A DNA stretch of 64,000 nt from Sclerodactyla briareus (GCA_026419785.1 JAODTK010002444.1:1-64000); one strand, 5' to 3'; shown: positions 35,101-47,846, counted from the stretch's first letter. The notes: generated by a model not told the origin, from the letters alone. Numbers and translations: made by a program.

Positions 35101-36949
35101 ATTCTGTTTTTTACTAATGCCAACCCTAATTCCTACCGCTTGGGTTCTAACCATCTACCAAACCGGGACGTTGGCCATTATCCCCCTCAAGATCAAGATC
35201 ATTACTCTCTACTGAATGCACTTTCCTGCGTATCCCCGTGCAACCAGTAACGTATCTAACGGCTTTCAACCTTGGTTCTCCCATTTTAAACTCGCAGTTC
35301 TCGCCTAATTCATAATAGCCTTATATCTTCAATTACTCAGCAAACAGCGGTCCCCTATCATGATGTTCTTTTTTCAGAGGGAGGGGGGGGGGCGGGGGAG
35401 GGGTTTCGCTCGATTTTTGGCAAATGGCAACCTTTGACACCGTTAACGTAGATACTCGGCATTACCCAAATAGACGTGTAGCAAAGAAAAACGGTTGACC
35501 CTTACCTCCGGTTTGGTATAGACACCATAAACCATAACACTTTGCTGAGCCGCTCTCAAATCAATGATTGGTAGCTCAGTGATAACCATTTTTGTGAAAT
35601 TACTGTGAAAGAGTTGGTGAAGCTTACCCTGTCATCTCGAGTATGGCCTCACCTCAGGGATCCGTCATCGGTCCACAGTGATTTACTGACGACGCTGTAT
35701 ATTAAGGTCCATCACGGTGCATTCACGGTATGTTTTCCATCATACTATCTATGATGATGGGCCTTTCTATTTTTGGAGAGTTCATTCTGAAATCGGAAGG
35801 CTGAATTTGTCATCCATCGTTTTATGACAAAATATATAGGAAATGGCCGGGTTTGAGGCAACGTTCGTAGAGGGGGTGAGGAATATCTTTACCCAGAAGA
35901 TTAAGAGCAGTAAAAAAAATGGCGTAGTCTACGGCTGTCCTAAAACCATCAGAGATCCGAGGTGGTGTACTTGACTTTCATTCTCACCAGGTAGTGGTGG
36001 GGGCAATGGAATGAAAGGTTGCTGTTTGGAGACCTAATTAATCCCTGCTTTGCTTTGAGATTTGTTTTGGTAGATACCTGACAAACGGATCGCAGCTGGC
36101 CCTAAATAGGAGCGGCGTATATAGACCGCAATCGCCACTTCTACATGGTCTCGGGCATGATTCTTGGTCGGTCACAAAAATACTTAATTATTTGGCCCGA
36201 ACTCAGAAATTCGAGCTAGGAGACAGAGGCACTGGGGCTGGGTCAATGTGATTGGCAACAGAGCGGCGTCAGGGGCATGTTCCCCTCCCCGTTCGAGGAG
36301 CCAATTGGAATTCGTCAGGATAACGATATCGTAGAAAATCGAAATGTCGGGTCTGATCTGGGGGGGGGGGGGGGGGCCTGGAACATCTGTACAACATGAG
36401 TGAACGATCCATTGGTCCGTCATGTCAGAACAACAACAACAACAACAACAACCCCGCCACAGCAAAAACAGCAGCAAACCACATAATAATGATAATAAAA
36501 TTATTTTGCTGTGTTGGTGTGGTAACTACTCTCAGGATCTTTCCTGTTTTTCGTTTTTGTGCTCTCGTTTTGTGTAGTCCCCTTTTAATCCTCTTGTACC
36601 TTCGCGACTGTGACCATCGGTCTGGCCGTTTTATTCCTACGATGTCCTGCTTGGGAGGGAACAAGGATCGTGAGCGGTTCCTCTTTTCAATATGATTTTC
36701 AAATTGATTTGCTACACGAACATGTTGTAACCGAAATTGCATGGCAACCCGGAAAAGGAATTACAGGCACAAATTCCTTGTTATCCAGATGGCGTGAAGG
36801 AATTCTGAAGGTGAATTCTGAATGCCTTGTTCTTCTGTCCCTCAGATCCCGGTAGCGTGGTGAGAATGAGATAATGAACTCTTGACCAACTATTCTGTTT
36901 GTGCCCACATATTAAATTACCCGTTTCAAATTCAACATTGTTTGAAAAC
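35101..36949. other. Unassigned DNA with G-tracts and (AAC)n
   Basis: G-tracts lie at about 35381-35402 and 36361-36377, and an (AAC)n run at 36429-36452 (the polycysteine and polyasparagine frames here are artefacts). No gene is recognised. Confidence 0.45.
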
Positions 36950-37604
36950 ATACAGTCAAGACTGCAAGGCAGGACAATATCAGGCTCATATCAGAAAATA
37001 GCTTCTATTTAATGCGTGCATAAAATGGTGATTTGTCCCAGATGCTTTTGTGTTTCTGAGTAAATTTTATTTAATAATGTGTGAAGAATATTCTTTTATT
37101 CTACAAAAAATATTATTTATATCTTTTTTCTATTAATATCTTATAGTATCTCGCCATTGTGCTCATATCTTATAACCTATATGTTCAATTAGAAATGAAG
37201 ATCTGTAAAGCGATAAAAAATAAAACAAAATCATCTGCAACCAGTCTGGTCGTGCACCGGTAGCCCGCACACCAAGAGAGTCCATCAATTTTCAATTTTG
37301 TAGGAATAGCGCCACTCGAAGCACGAGCCTTTGTAATAAAGACCATTAAAGGACAACTGTGCAGATGAAATTTGAAGAGGCTAATTAAATAGCTGGAGGA
37401 ACACCTAAATGCGGTCAGCTCAAAGTCTCCGAACCCGACATTCATACTACTTTCCCGTGAGGAATTAGAGAGTCCTTTGTGTTCGTACCTATGTATTGGG
37501 CAAGAATCCAAGCATTCCATCATGCGATGATAAATTATGTCATAATTACACAACCCTGTAAATATTTTTTGTTGTTTCTTTCTATCAAACTGTACACACT
37601 CTTT

Positions 37605-39288
37605 AGTTTAATTTTATGAAAAAAGTTAGGAAGGACGAACTTCTCATGATAGCCCATGAGCAATACATCCCCCAAAAGAAAGAACAGAGCCAGCATGCTC
37701 AAATACTTCGTGCGCCCACATTCTTGGAAAGAAATCAAGATCTGTTCTTGAATGCATTCACTTTCTTGGACAGAACACATTTTCAGGAGGCTATTCCCCT
37801 CATAATAACTCTGGGAAATATTTCCGATGTCCATCTCAGCGTTTACCACGAAGCTTGAGGCAATGACCCCTATTTGTGGTAACTTCGGGAAACTCTGAAG
37901 AAATAGTGGAAGGCAAGGCCCACGAAACCAGGGGGGGTGAACAATTTTAAAAACCTGGATCAAATCACCACAATTCGTCTCAGTTCCATCAAGTTAGACC
38001 GGACGGCCTTAATCTCTCCTCGTAGGATAATTTTTCAGACAGTGAATTAATCAAGTGGCCCTCCGCTGAACGTTTTCAATTACCCCTCTACCACCTGCTT
38101 GTCTTTCGAGAAATATAGATTCTTTACTCGACAGAATACTCCAGTGAGGGGTTTCACCAGCTGCTTGAAGCAACCTGACAACAATATCTTCATCAAGGAA
38201 ACTGACGTCTGTCAAGCCAAAATCCAGTTCCTTTCTCGCAGCTTCAGCACACTGCATAGAAGGGTTCAAAGAAAAATCAAAATGACCCCCGAGATCCTTT
38301 TCTGAAATTCACCTGATGACTTTTGGCCCATTTAACCTTGAAAGAAAGCGTGCGATTGTGGCAACCAACATGCAACCTTTTGCACTTATACATTGAAAAA
38401 ACATTTGTCCATCGAAAAGACCATTTGGAGATTTATCAAGATCCTCCCTTTGGACAATTCAACATCATCGTTTTGAATCAACTGCCGCGATACCTTGGTA
38501 TCGTCCTGCCACTTTTACTCTGAATGCACCGATCTTCCAGATCGTCAATACACGCCCGAAAAGTAAAGGCCGCAAGAACCAATACCTTGGGAACCACCAC
38601 TAGTGACCTTTTGCCACGGAGACGAAACGCCCATTGATGACAACAGTTTGTTCCCTATTGAGAACCCACTGACGAATCCTGAAGGACATTCCCCTTAATG
38701 CCAAAACTTTGTTCAATTTAAAAGAGACGCTATGAGGACCTTACTCAAAAAAAGCTTTTCTTTCGAAGTTCTGGAAAATTATATCACCAGCACTGCCGTT
38801 GTCGATTGCACTGTAACATTTCCATTAATCTAAAGATTAGTCCACCCCGAGAACCCCGATTAGACTATATACTCATCAGAAAAAATCGACAAGAGCCCGA
38901 ATGCTGGATTCTAAACACCTTGCAAACAAACTAGTAAGGCTCACTGGCCTGTAATTACAAGGAAGAGACCGGTTGTTCATGTTGTTTTTTTTTTTTCTGT
39001 GTTGAAATTGGATGAAACATTTGCTCTCCTCCAATCATCCGAACAACACCTTCTTGCAGAGGTTTTATTGAAAATATTGCTAATGGAACGACAACTGGAA
39101 GGGGTAACCTCCATCGGGACCAGGAGCTTTACCACCTTTTGAGTGCTGCAGTTCTCCTTTATCACAGCGGCGAACATACTATTTACTAATTATTATTGAG
39201 CACACCTACCACAAGGTATTGAAATTTCCAAGTTTTCCTTAGTGAATTACCGACGAAATAATCTAAAAAAAACATATGCTTTCCCTGG
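37605..39288 (-). mobile_element. 5'-truncated CR1/Jockey-group LINE inserted in duplication copy A
   Basis: On the minus strand, from high to low coordinates, the recognisable pieces are a pre-RT segment (IFNKTLQEGVVR-like, near 39030-39065), CNYRPVSLTSL-like (38935-38965), KESIFLERQAG and DEDIVVRLLQA (about 38100-38200), VQRRAT (38051-38070), LSYEERLR and DLIQVFKIV (about 37940-38040). The last four are hallmarks of the C-terminal part of these LINE proteins. Central RT boxes are badly broken. In copy B the site is uninterrupted near 51855-51866, so the insertion came after the duplication. At about 1.68 kb it is a typical 5' truncation. Confidence 0.8.
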
Positions 39289-41310
39289 TATTCCGATTTC
39301 ACTTCCGAAACATAATCAGTCCAAGAGCGATGATTGTTTGTAGTGGGTTGGTAGGTGTTATGATTTCCCGCGGGTGTTGAAAAACTTCACTAGGTTCCGC
39401 GGAATGTTGAGTTATATTCAACACAATGGAACACATTGGAGTACATTATAAGTATATATTTTTGTTGTTTCAATTGTGACTTAATGGCAGTATATTGCAA
39501 CAGTGGGGATTTCTCCCTAATACCTTTGCATACTGCACCGACCTCTGCAGGTTAATAACCCCACATATAGGAACTCGTACGAATGGTGTTTTGGACCTAC
39601 AGATATTCTAATTAAGAAATGCACGACCATAATGCTTACTTCACTCCTGGTTGTTATTTTTTTGTGAACATGCATATGCTTGAATGGCGATCCGTTGATA
39701 AATGTCTCCTCCGTTGATACTTTGGAGCATGTAAAACTAGCTTAAGTTGTTGAAAAGAGGTGCATCAAACCAATGGGTCATGCACTAGTGTCGACAAACA
39801 TTGCTTGTATTTTATTGCAAGATGTCGCTTTGTCTTGGACACAGCACTGAAGCCTCCCCCCGTCCCTCTCTATCTCTCCTCCATCAACAGCAACGAAATT
39901 TCTTATGGCAGTTCCAGGGAGCAGAAATACTATCCACTCATTTGAAAAAAAAAAAATCCCGTATTGCAAATAAAAAAGCAATCTGAATCTATGTTTAGAA
40001 TATGTAGTTTGGTGTTGTGTTGCCACGCCTCTTAACACCAGACGCCTTAGCCCCTAATCTACAGACTATGGCAATGATAGAATGATATAAACGTGTTCTC
40101 TATTATTACGTATTAACATTTACCATGTAACGTGCGCTTATGCTTTGGTCCTTTTGTGAATTCAAATGAACCTGACCCCAGAAATTGCCAAAAAAAAAAA
40201 AAACTTTTGTGGCTGTTTAGTTTACTGTTTACAACCTCCCCGTGTCCGACAATGACCATTTCTGACAGAGGAGCCCTCTATCATACTCAACTTACAACCC
40301 TTTGAAAAGATTGGTGGCGAAGACACGACAGTCATCCAGCTTAGGCCCTTTGGGCATTCACTGACCGATCGACCTATTTCCACAGGAGGCGGGGAATTAA
40401 CTATTTGGACACTGAATGTGTGAAAGGACAGTGGATTGTAACCTTACGTTAAAAAAATGTACAAAAGGGGAATTTTTTTGAATGATGTCCCGTTGCCCCG
40501 GATGCCTGAACTCAAAGCTATACGCCGCATAACAGCATCATTCCATCAACATTCGCGTAACATATGTATACGATTCTTCTTTAGTTGACATAGGATTACC
40601 TTCTCTGTCCCCTAGAGACAAACTCATATGCTCTCTCATCTGACGACCACCCTATCATATTTGCTTCGTTGTTGGTAGTACAATGGTCATTTGACGTACT
40701 TGATCTTTGTTAAAGTTTTTTTCTAGACTATACATTACTTGAGTTATCAAACCGTTAGACCGATTAAACCCAACACAAATTACGAAATAGCGCACATCTT
40801 CTTTGAGAATTGAAGAAATTTTCCTAGACGTTTCCGGGGTTTCATGGCCTGTATAAAAACAAGCGCAAACGAACATTTGAAACCCTGAAGCAAATGAAAT
40901 ATGGTTGGGCTCTTGAGAAGAACATCAAACTTAACTTGTCGCAACATACGTTATAGGAAATACACTTTTGTGTCTTCCTCCTACCGGGAGCGGCCTTGTA
41001 ATCGCCCTGGAACCTCATTATCTCACGAGTAAATTAGAAGTATAAAACAACAAGGTCGCATTAGTGAACCTGGACTGTGGAGTTTTGGTATGTTCGTTAG
41101 TCCGAGGTATATATAATAAAATGAAAAAGTTACTGTCCCATAGTGGGCATTGCATGTGATAGGACCTTACACACAGGCTCGCGGGTGCACCATATTGTGT
41201 GTATATTAGATTCCGGACTGCCTTCCCATATCTCGCTAGTTATCCTTTCTTCTTACTGCAACCTCTGGCACCCGCCTAACCAGTGTTCTCCGTAAACATC
41301 AAACGATCTG

Positions 41311-42982
41311 TTAGATTTTCCCACGCTCCTGATTCATATATTTCTGTAATCGACAAATGGCACCACCCTTGAATCGAATTCGTCGTTCCAGTCCACTCAC
41401 TTGTGGGGTTCAAGCATCCCCTCCTTTCTTTCCACTCAAAATGGAGTTATAGAGAACAGGGTCGTTAGCTACCTTTTTCAAATATGTCGCCAGTTCCTTC
41501 ATCGCGTTGGAACTCTCCAGCGTGATGAAGAAGTTTTGGGGAGGGCCATCCTTTCGTATCTCCCAATGAAACCCCCCACCAACCCCCCGCGAACCACCGG
41601 AATACTCATAACTCTCCAGCCACCGCGGAGGGGGTGCCAAATTTCTCTGCTATGTATTCTCTCTTCACAGCAAGGTATTCTCCTAATCCAGGATGAATTT
41701 ATATTGCCTTAGACATTTGTACATTTAGGTCCGTTTACAGTGCGCAGGTAGTCAGGTTTTCCCGCACCCCATCCGTAGCGATCCAAGAATGTGTTTGGCC
41801 AGGTCTTAGTGAACTTAGTCCTTCCCAGGCTATAAGTGCTATAGTTTCTACAAAGTGGCTGGACATGAATGGCCGCGAATGGTTCGGTTTCAGTTGTGAT
41901 AATCAATATCCCACCCCTCACCAACTCTTCGAGAGTCGTATAGTCGGGAATGGCTCGGATAACCATAAGCCAAATGATAGTTCACTCTTATTATGATAAT
42001 GAGGTAATTTGAACTGTAGCTCTTGATATACTTAGAGGTGGTATGTAGTCTCACTGTCGTGAGTGCGCTTCCAGGTTACATACCCACACTGGCGAGGGAT
42101 CTCTGATTTTCGCTTAATCATGTTGTCCATAGTTTGGCATTTGTGACCCCGCCTGCAAATTCCACCACGGAGCAGCGACACCCTGAATCTTTTGACGTCC
42201 CGGTATGCTTCTTGACTAATTATGCTATCGCCGTTAGCAGATTAAACATCACCACAGCAGGATGTTCCTCCTCGCAGAAACTTCCTCAAACTGAACGCAA
42301 GGCAAATATAGGTTCTCTCTTCTCCCTCTTCTGGGCGACGTGTTGTAGTACCTCTGGTAGCTCGCAATTTTTAATGTAGCAACAAGGTTGGTCGGGACAC
42401 GTGGCTAATCGATCTAACATCCGCGACGGTAGAAGGTCACCACTTAGAGAACTATACCCAACTGTAAGGCTTAGGATACAGGGGCCATACAGAACGTCTC
42501 CACCTCGTTATTGACTGACCATGAGTGATGAAAGCATCTTAACGTTCCTGTGCTGACCATTCCCGTAGACCATGTTCAAAGGTTTGCTACGGCGAACAGG
42601 CACCTCACTTTTAGGTCCCAGTAATCAAGACGAAATTATAAATCCCTCTAATAATTTGTGAGGTTCGCTTCCGTGGCTTACGTCAATACAGCTTTTGCAT
42701 GACGCATACGCCGGGGTCCGTGGAGTGAATTCGTACTGTTCCTGTACAAGAATTTAATTGACATATTCCCCGGGCATCTGTTAAGTAGTACTTACTGAAT
42801 TGTGATCTGAAAGAAAAAGCTATGGAAATTAACCTCACAAATGGAATGGTTCCCAGCATAACGTCGAACACGTAGGCTACTTGTTTGGTACAGCATGCAT
42901 GAGCCGAGGGCAAGCACCCTGCGTAACAGACTATACTTGGCGTTGAAGAGCGCCGACCTGTTAACAACTACACGGAACACAT
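41311..42982 (-). pseudogene. Alpha-1,3-fucosyltransferase-like (GT10), copy A, frame-broken
   Basis: The predicted enzyme is a type II Golgi protein using GDP-fucose. At the 5' end ALFNAKYSLLRRVLALGSCM (about 42893-42952) aligns with a membrane anchor in copy B. After a stem region come NKSELSFG (about 41968-41992), LAKHI-x-DRYG (about 41774-41805), PDYLRTVNGPKCTNV (about 41710-41755), YKFILD, and the nucleotide-sugar motif ENTLLxREYIAEKF (about 41640-41685), then EVSGLERRIRFKGGAICRLQ near the C-terminus. A stop at 41311 follows KYMNQERGKI. The ATG at 42980-42982 is conserved in position with copy B but runs into TAG in frame, so the start is uncertain. Frameshifts occur about every 100-200 bases. 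No intron is needed to align the three copies. Confidence 0.8.
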
Positions 42983-43200
42983 ACAGACTAAATGGGGGGA
43001 TGTTATAGCGAACGGTCTGGAGGCATGCTCATATTACCCTACAGTCATAATACCTACGGAAACACAACATCTGAACCACCAGAAGGATATAGTTGACTAT
43101 AGTACTACTGACACCAAACGGTGAGGACTGCCAGTCATGAGATATTACTGTTGGTTTAATCTTAAAATGAGCTGCATAAACCGCTATGGTTGGTTCCTCC

Positions 43201-44443
43201 ACAGTCCTGGAGATTCTCCTATTTGGGAGAATCGTATTCTCCCCTGTTTGGACAATTGACATCCAGTATTCAGAATTCTACCCACAATGCACCGTTTGCA
43301 TATCAGGAGATATATAAAAGGTTCAACTAGGGTTTTAACCGTCGTGCAAGCCATTTACGTCGTTAAAGTTGAGAATATCCAATATGGATTTATTAGAATG
43401 GGCTATAACAAAAAAGCTTGTATGCAACTATAGTTCACAAGGTAGTTTCGGTGGAAACTAGAATTGTTGTTATCTTAATTACCCGTAGATCGGGCAAAGG
43501 CGTTGGCAAATTCTATCTAAAGTCTACGTTGGCCATTGCATGGCTTCTACAATATGTGCGTCTCTCACAACAGCGGGGTACACACAAAGACCGTTGTCGG
43601 CTAATGCACAGAGCGGCAGATTTAAACGACAAATTAAAATTTCAGCCGGTGCTGCAGGGAGTGTGTGTGATCCACATAGGCAGCTGGGCATCAGTGGTTG
43701 CCTGTGAAGGGTAGTCTTGCGTTGAGACAATTATTGTTTTAGCACTTCTTTAAGCTGGATTGTTCTTATTTGTATGCACAAAAAATATGCAGCCGACTGT
43801 CTTGTCCAAATTACAAAAAAGTGGGCGTGGTCATGTGAGAAGAAGCAGGTTTTAATTGTCAAACTGCTGAACAGCACTCATCGATGTCACGTGTGGTAAG
43901 AGCTAATAAGCCAACCATTCACAAGACCCTATTTGAATTTCCGGAACGGGGGTGTGTTCCCATTCAGTGTTGTGATTGGCTGCCTCCAAAATTGGAGGAG
44001 ATTGCCAATTTGGACAAAGACGATGATACAGATATAGACATATGATGGCGACTGCCGAAATCCTCGAGTGGTGTACATAAGCAGCAGAATCGGGAATATC
44101 AAGTATCATCGTCGTTAACACAAGAATACGTGAAGGGCCCCGTAGCGAAGGTTGTTTTTCAGCAGTTAGCAAACCCTTGTGAATCGAACTCGTGAAGGGG
44201 TAAAGCTACAATAACCGTAAGTGAAGTCTTTACTTGTTAATGCATTTATTCTACGCAGGCTAAAAGCGAAAATATCTGGGCGGACTCGCTTTCACTGGGT
44301 TCTGTTTTTCCTTAAACCGGGCAGACCGCTATCAGAACGACTGGACGTCATTCTATCAGCATGGCGTGTTTACTTCATTTTCATACAGATTCTCGTTCGG
44401 GAGAATAAATAGATTCTCCAGTTTGGGAGAATCTCCGGACTGT
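43201..44443 (+). mobile_element. TIR DNA element, family D copy 2, carrying a nested insertion
   Basis: The left end ACAGTCCTGGAGATTCTCCT (43201-43220) and the right end GAGAATCTCCGGACTGT (44427-44443) are inverted repeats. Homology extends about 50 bp and includes an inner palindrome: GGGAGAATCGTATTCTCCC at left (43225-43243) and GGAGAATCTATTTATTCTCCC as complement at right. Without the 418-bp insert plus its 8-bp duplication it is about 817 bp, matching copy 1 at 18943-19750. Copy B of the segmental duplication has the uninterrupted site at about 61003-61012 (CTTCTCCACTGATGGG), so this element entered copy A after duplication. No transposase was found; the target duplication is unclear. 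Confidence 0.8.
43712..44129. mobile_element. hAT-like MITE (418 bp) with perfect 8-bp target duplication
   Basis: GTGAAGGG occurs at 43704-43711 and again at 44130-44137, directly flanking the insert. The uninterrupted site is kept in family D copy 1 as a single CCCTTCAC at 19258-19265. Ends are weak inverted repeats: TAGTCTTGCGTTGAGAC at left against GTATTCTTGTGTTAACGAC as the complement of the right end. An 8-bp duplication points to the hAT superfamily. There is no coding capacity, so it would need a transposase in trans. Confidence 0.8.
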
Positions 44444-44544
44444 CACATGATGGGAACTAAGCCACACACAAAAACAGATTGAAAATACCAATGGAAACGT
44501 GATAGGAGCATCGACCAGTGACATTGATTTACAAGTGCATGCTT

Positions 44545-45095
44545 ACGGCGCCAGCGTCGGGCAACGTGGGGGTGGGGGAAAAGGGGGCAGGCGATTTTTT
44601 TTTTTGGGGGGGGGCAAAAATTCCTTGGAGGATCCAAGCCGATGCGTAGGCATCGGCGCGATCGCGAACGCGATTCGAGCATACGGCGGGTCCTGGGGGG
44701 CGAATCCCCTGAAAGCGCCGCGATCTAGAGCTTTCGGGGCCTAGAATCAAATAATAGAATCCAATAGTATTCAAAAAATACAATAAACGAGACCTCGCCA
44801 GGGTATATTGAATATTTTCAGTCAACATGTGTCCCAGATCAATGTTGAGTTTCTATCTCCGAAATTGTTTCGGTATTAATTCTGTTCTAATAGCGCTGTG
44901 TGACTTCAGAGAGGTGTTTACAACGAAAATAAACATTTTTTGTCCTGACCCCGTGACTTTGCCCCAAACAATAGTGGCTTTCTCTCTCTCGTCACGCTCA
45001 AAACTGGGGGGGGGGGAATGGGGGAAAGCTAAAGTTTGGGGGGGGGGAATTGCCACCATGCCCCCCCCCCCCTTACCCCGTAGCGCCGCCACTGA
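44545..45095. mobile_element. Possible G-rich-ended non-autonomous element
   Basis: The left edge contains GGCGCCAGCG and G-rich runs (44566-44616). The right edge, read on the minus strand, starts CAGTGGCGGCGCTACGGGG, like the ends of many hAT elements. It also holds a perfect 8-bp stem hairpin GCCGATGC/GCATCGGC (44638-44645 and 44650-44657) and several G or C homopolymers (45007-45016, 45041-45049, 45061-45072). A matching left terminal repeat was not found, so borders are tentative. Confidence 0.3.
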
Positions 45096-47815
45096 AATTG
45101 CCAACAGAAGTATTTTCTCATGTTCCGGTATAGGATCAGTCATGATAATATCACAAATGCACAAACGAAGGTCCCAGGAAAGTGCTTCACACAGTAACAT
45201 AAACCAAAATAACTGGCATCTCATTTGAAAATCATGAATCATCATATCACTGCCGAAAATATGCTACGAAGGCGAAGAAAATGTCATAACGCAGTTCTTG
45301 CATAACGAATCAATTACAACGAGTCATATAAAGTTCACCTAGACTCATGAATTCAAGTTTGGCCGCTATTCCAAACCAAGTTAGAAGTGTAAAACTTCGG
45401 GATTCAGTGAACAGATTGGCAAAAAATGACACATAAGGTTTTTTATTTTTCATTTTTATCAAACATTATATAGGAAATACATAGAGATAACTGTTTTGGA
45501 GTTTTGAGGGCTCCTGACATCTTAGTAGCACTGTTCGCACATGTGGCCGATCTCACTGTCATCGACATATCTGCAATTCGAAGATTAAGTTACTTTGAAA
45601 TCCAGAGAATGCCACCACAAAGATACCCAAATTGTGTTTAATGAAAAGGTGATCGGAAACCATAGAAAGCAGTTCAGGAGACGCCTGAAACGCTGCGAGG
45701 ATTACCTCAAAGCAGAAGGCAGATCAGTGGGTATGGGCCCTCGCTGATTAGAGCAGGAAGAATGGCACAAGACTATCAACAGTGACAGATCATAGATTAT
45801 CATGAAGAAGATAACAAGCAGGATAGAGCCCCACCCGTGCCGACGCCTCAAGTCAAGTCAGATCAGTCAGTCATCAATTAAAACAAAACCACTGAATCGT
45901 GGAAAAGGTGACTCTAGTGGTTCGAGAACCCCTTGTTACTGAAAAGTGAGCGTAAAAAATCACGTACATACCCTTGTATGTAACTACTAACAGTCACGCT
46001 AGAAATTATATAATACAATTGAGAGTGCTATTCATACCTGCTATGTGAACTGGATTCATTCCTTGCTCTTTATTTTGCAGAATTTGTTTCCATTACGGTA
46101 ATGATTTATTGCGCTAGCCTTTTTTCTCTCTTCAGTACATCAAGGTAATCAGAATCACAATCCCTTCCGTCAAATAACACCGCGGCGGAGAGCCAGATAT
46201 GGTAATCACTGTAATGTATGTCTGTGGACGTATAGTTGAAAAATAAATATATAATATGACAGTCATGTGTTGAAATAATACACTACATGAGCATAGTATT
46301 TCCTGCATTTCGCGTCAAATGTTGGATCCCTCTGTTCAGGAGACTCTCAGTTCTGTAGTTCGTATTGTGTTTTTCTGGCATGGGTTAGCATGTAATTTCA
46401 TGGCTCATTGGCTATATCAGTACATGGTAAATGGTAGGGAGGGGCGTGGTAGGGGGGTGCCGTTAGATATAGAGGAATAATACCATGTCTCAACAACACA
46501 AAACAACACTCTTTGCTATTTCGACTCCCATCACGACCTTAGTTTCCGACCCGAACTTTTGACAGGTATTCCTGCCCCTTCTGTGTGGATAAAGTTGGTT
46601 TTTTCGTCTCGCCCTAAAAACAGTTTGTTGTGATTGTATGCTATGCATGCTAATTAGCGGATATCCGAAAAACACAAGAACGAGAAAGCTTTGACCTTTT
46701 TGAAATTTAGTATTGAAGCAATGGGTCAGTGTACTCGATTGATTTGATGTTCTGATTGTTTCGATTTTGGGCATGCAAAAGTGGGCGTGGACACGTCGTT
46801 ACTCAGACAGGTTGATTGCATAGTTTTTAATGTATTATTGTTGAGTTCAATCGGAGCTACTGTAAGGTGATGTAGTTTTAGATTTAAATGAAGTATCAGC
46901 AATCAACTCTCTTCCAAACCCCTCAGGTCTGGATGGAATAAACTTATCGAATGCGTTGATGAGTACAACTACTAATCACGAAGCAGACAAGACCAATTAT
47001 ACTATAGTGACGGAAAAACTTCCAAAGCTTGGGGGCTCCAGACAGCAAACTCGGCCGGCGATGCGACCGAATAGGCTGAATCTCCTCGACATATGAATGT
47101 TGGGGTTCAATCAGTGATTCAGTGCATGAATCAAACGATTTGAGCACTGCATCTTATGGGAAAATTGAATTACCGTCTCTTGTCCTCTTATTTTACAGAC
47201 TACGCTACGCTAGTATATATCAGACCTTGGGTGTCTAAATTGCCCCGAAATGTTATCACTAGGGGTCTAAACATAGGTGAATTCTTCCCCATATCCATTT
47301 GATATTCCGGTTAGATAGGCCAGCTAACTGTTAGTCTAGCCCCTAGAATAAGTGGACAAAAAAAATCACACCAACTGGTATGTATTGCAGCCGCACAAAT
47401 AAACACGCCTGGCTGAGGATAGGCTGTGATCTTTCGACCCCATATGAACGCATGTTATAATTTGTTATACAGTGCCAAATACAGTGGCAGTTAGACCAAA
47501 TGAATTGATTCAACTATTCTAGCGGCCTATTTCAATATATCGTGTATAGTAGCGTTAGAGAGATATTTGCGTTAACGCCTAAAGATTTCCGTGGGGTGGC
47601 GGCAGGGGCGGCGGAGAGGCGGATACACCCTCAAAACCATATTATCCCCGAACACTGAAAGTGTTGCGGGATTGGATACAATGTGGATGAATAAAATCCT
47701 ACTGACACTGAAAATATATTGGAGAAGTTATTGGTATTCGATCCATTGGGGGCGGTGATCGCCATCTCCGTTTTTTATTCCTGGACGAAAGTCAGAGCGA
47801 TCCATGCAGTGTGTG
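45096..47815. other. Unassigned DNA between duplication copy A and family A array
   Basis: A 54-codon basic open stretch at about 45595-45752 (+; contains FRRRLKRCEDYLKAEGR) and a frame at 46490-46774 (-) are unrecognised. AAAAGTGGGCGTGG occurs at 46777 and, within the hAT-like MITE, near 43818. No gene is called. Confidence 0.4.
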
Positions 47816-47819
47816 ACAG

Positions 47820-47846
47820 GGTGTATGTGTGTGTGTGTGTGTGTGT
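47820..47846 (+). repeat. (GT)n microsatellite
   Basis: A short TGTGTG run immediately before a family A array. Confidence 0.9.

Larger units (their letters stand above)
36950..44500. repeat. Segmental duplication copy A (~4.6 kb after removing insertions)
   Basis: Aligned words in the same order link this segment to copy B at 51290-61050: ATTCTTTTATT (37091/51408), GGCTAATNAAATAGCTGGAGG (37379/51655), GATGATTTCC-like then TTCCGCGGAATGTTGA (39396/51940), TTTTGGACCTACAGATAT (39591/52136), GTCGACAAACATT (39791/52526), GCGCACATCTTCTTT (40792/58605), AAATGAAATATGGTTGGGCT (40892/58725), CCGCCTAACCAGTGTTCT (41272/59098) and the whole fucosyltransferase gene. Insertions unique to this copy are 37605-39288 (LINE) and 43201-44443 (family D). 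Copy B has extra 52152-52360 and 53550-58465. Confidence 0.85.

Noticed and set aside
44545..45095. Definite hAT element with CAGTGGCGG end
   Set aside because: Only the right end looks hAT-like; no matching left end or 8-bp target duplication was found, so it is kept only as a tentative feature.
45595..45752. 54-codon basic open stretch (FRRRLKRCEDYLKAEGR)
   Set aside because: Too short, no start codon or splice sites that convince, and no family match known to me.
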